DNA from: Ectothiorhodospira haloalkaliphila ATCC 51935
Lineage (GTDB): Bacteria > Pseudomonadota > Gammaproteobacteria > Ectothiorhodospirales > Ectothiorhodospiraceae
Reading direction: 5' to 3'
Assembly (NCBI RefSeq): GCF_000633935.1
Contig: NZ_KK214996.1
Location: 541,337 to 605,336 of the forward strand
DNA: 64,000 nucleotides
Shown: positions 61,330-64,000 of the stretch, piece by piece
Numbering within the stretch: position 1 is the first letter of the stretch
Layout of the letters: each line of letters begins with the position of its first letter
Notes under the pieces: model-generated
The model's input: only the letters and a program-made list of their open reading frames with translations
The model's database searches: none
What the model was told of the DNA's origin: nothing
Made by a program: the position numbers and the translations under genes

Positions 61330-62946
61330 ATGCGACGCATTTCTGACCTACCGATATGGGTCCGCCTGGTAGGTGCCATGGGACTGATACTCCTGCCCGC
61401 CTGGGCCGGCATGATCCTGTGGGCCATCCACGAGCAACGCAGTACCGCCATCGAGCAGGCAGAAGGCTTCTCGTCCACCATTCACGAGATGACCATGGCA
61501 GGCCTGACCACCATGATGATCACCGGCACCACCCATCGGCGGGAGGAATTCCTCGAGCAGATCGTCGAACTCCAGAGCGTCACCGACCTTCGCGTCCTGC
61601 GCGGCGAACCGGTCTCCAGGCAGTATGGGGAGGGCACGGAACACGAACGTCCGCAGGACGCGGTGGAGCGGCGCGTACTCGAGACCGGCGAGCCCCATAT
61701 CCGGCTTGCGGAAGACCGCAGTACCCTGAGGGCCGTCCTGCCGGTTTACAACGAACGTGAATACCTGGGCAAGAACTGCACCTCCTGCCATGCGCTGGCC
61801 GCCGAGGGAGACGTGCTTGGTGCCACGAGCATGCAGATCCGCCTGGATGATGTGAACACGGCCGTACAACGTTTTGGCTGGAGCATCACCCTGCTGGCCA
61901 TCCTGGTGAGCATCCCGGTGCTGGTATTCCTGTTCCTGTTCGTGCGCCGTTTCGTCACGCGCCCCCTCAACGACATGACCCGGGGGCTCAAGGGTATCGC
62001 TGAAGGAGATGGTGATCTCTCCCATCGCCTGCAGGTCAAGGGCAACGATGAGATTGGTGAAGCCTCCCAGGCCTTCAACGCCATGATGGACAACTTCCGC
62101 GACCTGATCAGCCGGGTGCTGGACTCCACCGCTCATCTGGCCCGGGCCGCTTCGGACCTGGCCGCCATCACCGAGCGCACCGATGCCGGTGTGAGCCGGC
62201 AGCGCTCGGAGGTGGACCAGTTGGCCACCGCAATGAACGAGATGAATGCAACGGCCCAGGAGGTGGCCCGCAGTGCCCAGCAGGGGGCCGATGCCACCCG
62301 TGACGCCCATGGCGCAGCCATGGGGGGCAAGGACGTGGTGGCCGGCACCATGGATCGCATCGAAAAACTGGCTGAAGAGGTGCAGCGAGCCGCCGATGTC
62401 ATCCGCGACCTGGACAAGGACAGCGAGCAGATCGGCAAGGTGCTGGACGTGATCCGGGGCATTGCCGAGCAGACCAACCTGCTGGCGCTGAATGCGGCCA
62501 TCGAGGCCGCCCGCGCCGGCGAGGCCGGGCGCGGATTCGCTGTGGTGGCCGATGAGGTGCGTTCACTGGCCACCCGCACTCAGAGCTCCACCCAGGAGAT
62601 TCAGGAGATGATCGAGCGCCTGCAGCAGACCAGCCAGCGCGCCGTGGTGGTGATGGAGGAGAGTCGGCAGTATGCCCAGTCCAGCCGCGACAGCGCCGCC
62701 GAGGCGGGTCACTCCCTGGATTCCATCACCCAGGCGGTGAGCACCATCAACGACGTGAATACGCAGGTGGCCAGTTCAGCCGAAGAGCAGAGCGCCGTGG
62801 CCGAGGAGATGAACCGGAACGTGACCAGCATCTCCGATGCCGCCGAGGAGAACGCTCAGGGCGCGAGGGAAACCACCCACGCCTCCGAGCAACTGTCTCG
62901 ACTGGCCAATGAACTTCAGGATCTGGTGGGCCGCTTCAAGGTGTGA
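61330..62946 (+). CDS. Methyl-accepting chemotaxis protein with c-type haem motif
   Basis: A 538-residue receptor: TM1 (about 13-33), a periplasmic sensor (34-182) with a CTSCH haem-attachment motif (C150, C153, H154), TM2 (184-205), HAMP (206-260) and a long signalling coiled coil with the conserved hairpin [28 protein letters not shown]. The haem motif suggests sensing of redox, oxygen or NO, as in haem-containing sensor domains of Geobacter chemoreceptors (known precedent). A sigma-28 promoter lies upstream and a strong terminator downstream. Confidence 0.93.
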   Translation: MRRISDLPIWVRLVGAMGLILLPAWAGMILWAIHEQRSTAIEQAEGFSSTIHEMTMAGLTTMMITGTTHRREEFLEQIVELQSVTDLRVLRGEPVSRQYGEGTEHERPQDAVERRVLETGEPHIRLAEDRSTLRAVLPVYNEREYLGKNCTSCHALAAEGDVLGATSMQIRLDDVNTAVQRFGWSITLLAILVSIPVLVFLFLFVRRFVTRPLNDMTRGLKGIAEGDGDLSHRLQVKGNDEIGEASQAFNAMMDNFRDLISRVLDSTAHLARAASDLAAITERTDAGVSRQRSEVDQLATAMNEMNATAQEVARSAQQGADATRDAHGAAMGGKDVVAGTMDRIEKLAEEVQRAADVIRDLDKDSEQIGKVLDVIRGIAEQTNLLALNAAIEAARAGEAGRGFAVVADEVRSLATRTQSSTQEIQEMIERLQQTSQRAVVVMEESRQYAQSSRDSAAEAGHSLDSITQAVSTINDVNTQVASSAEEQSAVAEEMNRNVTSISDAAEENAQGARETTHASEQLSRLANELQDLVGRFKV

Positions 62947-62970
62947 GAACACCACGGCCCCGTGCCCATC

Positions 62971-63006
62971 ACCCTGGGGTGGCCAGGCCATCCCAGGGTT
63001 TTTTTA
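62971..63006 (+). terminator. Rho-independent terminator of the chemoreceptor gene
   Basis: A long hairpin, ACCCTGGGGTGGCC with GGCCATCCCAGGGT (one mismatch), is followed by a run of seven T. It lies 25 bases after the stop. Confidence 0.9.
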
Positions 63007-63086
63007 ATCTGAAGTTCCAGCCTACCAGTAACGCTAAACCATTGAATCTACTTACTTAAAAAGCGATTCAGGGTTCAGGCGTCTGG

Positions 63087-64000
63087 CTACAACCGGATAT
63101 CGTTGATCCGATCCAGTGCAGCACGCTGTTTGGCCTTGGGTTTGGTATCCAGTTCGAACGTCGGTTCTTCGGCCTCATGATGACGGCCGCTGCATGTGTT
63201 ACGGACTATGGTGGACAGCTCCTTCAGCAGGGTGCAAAAGCTGTGGGCAGGCGTGCCATCGTCGAGTGTTTTGGTGGCGACCTTTTCCAGCGCTGCATCG
63301 GAGCGTGTGGCCGGTGCGACCGGGTCGGCCTGTGCCCGATGTTCCCGTTCGGTATCGGCGAACAAGAGCGGGCGCCAGGCTTCGGTCATGTGCCATTTCA
63401 CGTAGTATGCGAGCATGCACACACACACATGGGCCACCACCCGATCTTCGGTATAATGGTAGATCGCGCCGATCTTCACGTCTTCCCTCTAGAGGCTGCG
63501 GAATGCCGCCTCCACCTGGCTGAGGCTTTTGTAGTGGCGCACGGTATCGTCGGTACTGAGGTGCTCGCGCGGCACCGCGGTGCGGATCACATAGAGCCCA
63601 TCGAGGGTCGCCTCCTCGGCGACCTGGGCCGCGTTGACCTGGAAATGGAACTGCCCCTCTTGGATGTCCAGTTCGAAGTGCTTGGCCATCTTGTACTTGT
63701 TGATCACCTTGCCCACCCGCACGCCGATCTTGTCGGCCGCCTTCAGTCGGCCACTGGCGACCATGCGTTGCACCGTCTCAAGCTCGCGCGTGGTGGCCTC
63801 AAGCAGGGCATTGCGCTTCTCGCCGCGCAGGGTGGCCAATGAGGGATTCCGGCACACGATCAGCCGTTCACCGGGAAATGCGGGATCGCTGAACTCGAAG
63901 AGATTGCGCTCATCGAACAGGTCCATCTGGATGGCACCGGTATCGACGAGCTTGCGGATCGCGCCGTTCTTGAGCGCCGTGATCCAGTCCACCCCGCTGC
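63087..64000 (-). pseudogene. IS1634-like transposase, split by an amber stop, partial
   Basis: The minus-strand frame comes in from the right edge and holds an IS1634-type DDE transposase C-terminal half (LDGLYVIRTAVP, then the SLSQVEAAFRSL block). An in-frame TAG at 63489-63491 interrupts it, and the same frame continues as REDVKIGAIYHYTEDRVVAHV with the expected final domain to 63087. A single G-to-T change (GAG to TAG) would explain it. The 5' end lies outside the window. No terminal repeat is identified. Confidence 0.82.

Overview
The window looks like chromosome of a sulfur-oxidising gammaproteobacterium, most likely Ectothiorhodospiraceae and possibly Thioalkalivibrio-like. The reasons are the sHdr-lipoate sulfur-oxidation locus, soxYZ and soxB, a Tat-exported high-potential iron-sulfur protein, and gammaproteobacterial-type housekeeping genes. 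The genus is an inference; no rRNA or tRNA gene is visible.

Layout. (1) 1-4309, minus strand: ilvI-ilvH-ilvC for branched-chain amino acids, then a phosphatidylserine decarboxylase-like gene and pssA, which runs off the left edge. (2) 4484-5550: a ychJ gene cut by an IS3-family remnant, a cluster of nested inverted repeats, and an IS66 tail. (3) 5690-18540: a defence island. It holds an Ssp-type DNA phosphorothioation module: cysteine desulfurase sspA on plus, and sspB (DUF4007), sspC (large ATPase) and sspD (PAPS-reductase-like) on minus. On the same strand follow a GIY-YIG-like protein, a DGQHR (DndB-like) protein, an SF2 helicase, a MORC/GHKL ATPase and a PLD-like nuclease. A small secreted protein and a decayed integron-type integrase lie at its right side (18.6-19.5 kb). 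(4) 19600-21164: an aldo/keto reductase and a small conserved protein. (5) 21171-34726, minus strand: one long sulfur-oxidation locus, in transcription order tusA, dsrE2-like, hdrC1, hdrB1, hdrA, hyp, hdrC2, hdrB2, lbpA2, dsrE, lbpA1, lipS1, sLpl(AB), lipT, lipS2 and two small unknown genes. (6) 35104-40013: a small conserved protein, a BepA-like M48 protease, soxYZ and soxB. (7) 40050-48261: signalling genes (B12-binding protein plus diguanylate cyclase; a siaABCD-type operon with a siaA/siaB deletion), a methyltransferase, two small secreted proteins and a Ca/Na antiporter. (8) 48397-62946: an rRNA-methyltransferase-like gene, YjgR ATPase, lipocalin, an NTF2-like protein, a SprA-like metalloprotease, an MscS channel, HiPIP, an indolepyruvate oxidoreductase/phenylacetate-CoA ligase cluster, DUF3422, and a chemoreceptor with a c-type haem motif behind a sigma-28 promoter. 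(9) 63087-64000: an IS1634-like transposase broken by one amber codon.

How it fits together. Periplasmic SoxYZ and SoxB would process thiosulfate. TusA and the DsrE proteins would pass sulfane sulfur to the cytoplasmic sHdr complex, which oxidises it using lipoyl-carrying LbpA. The adjacent lip genes make and attach that lipoate. HiPIP could serve electron transport. The defence island is the most interesting part: a phosphorothioate modification core coupled to a five-gene downstream set that may be a variant restriction arm.
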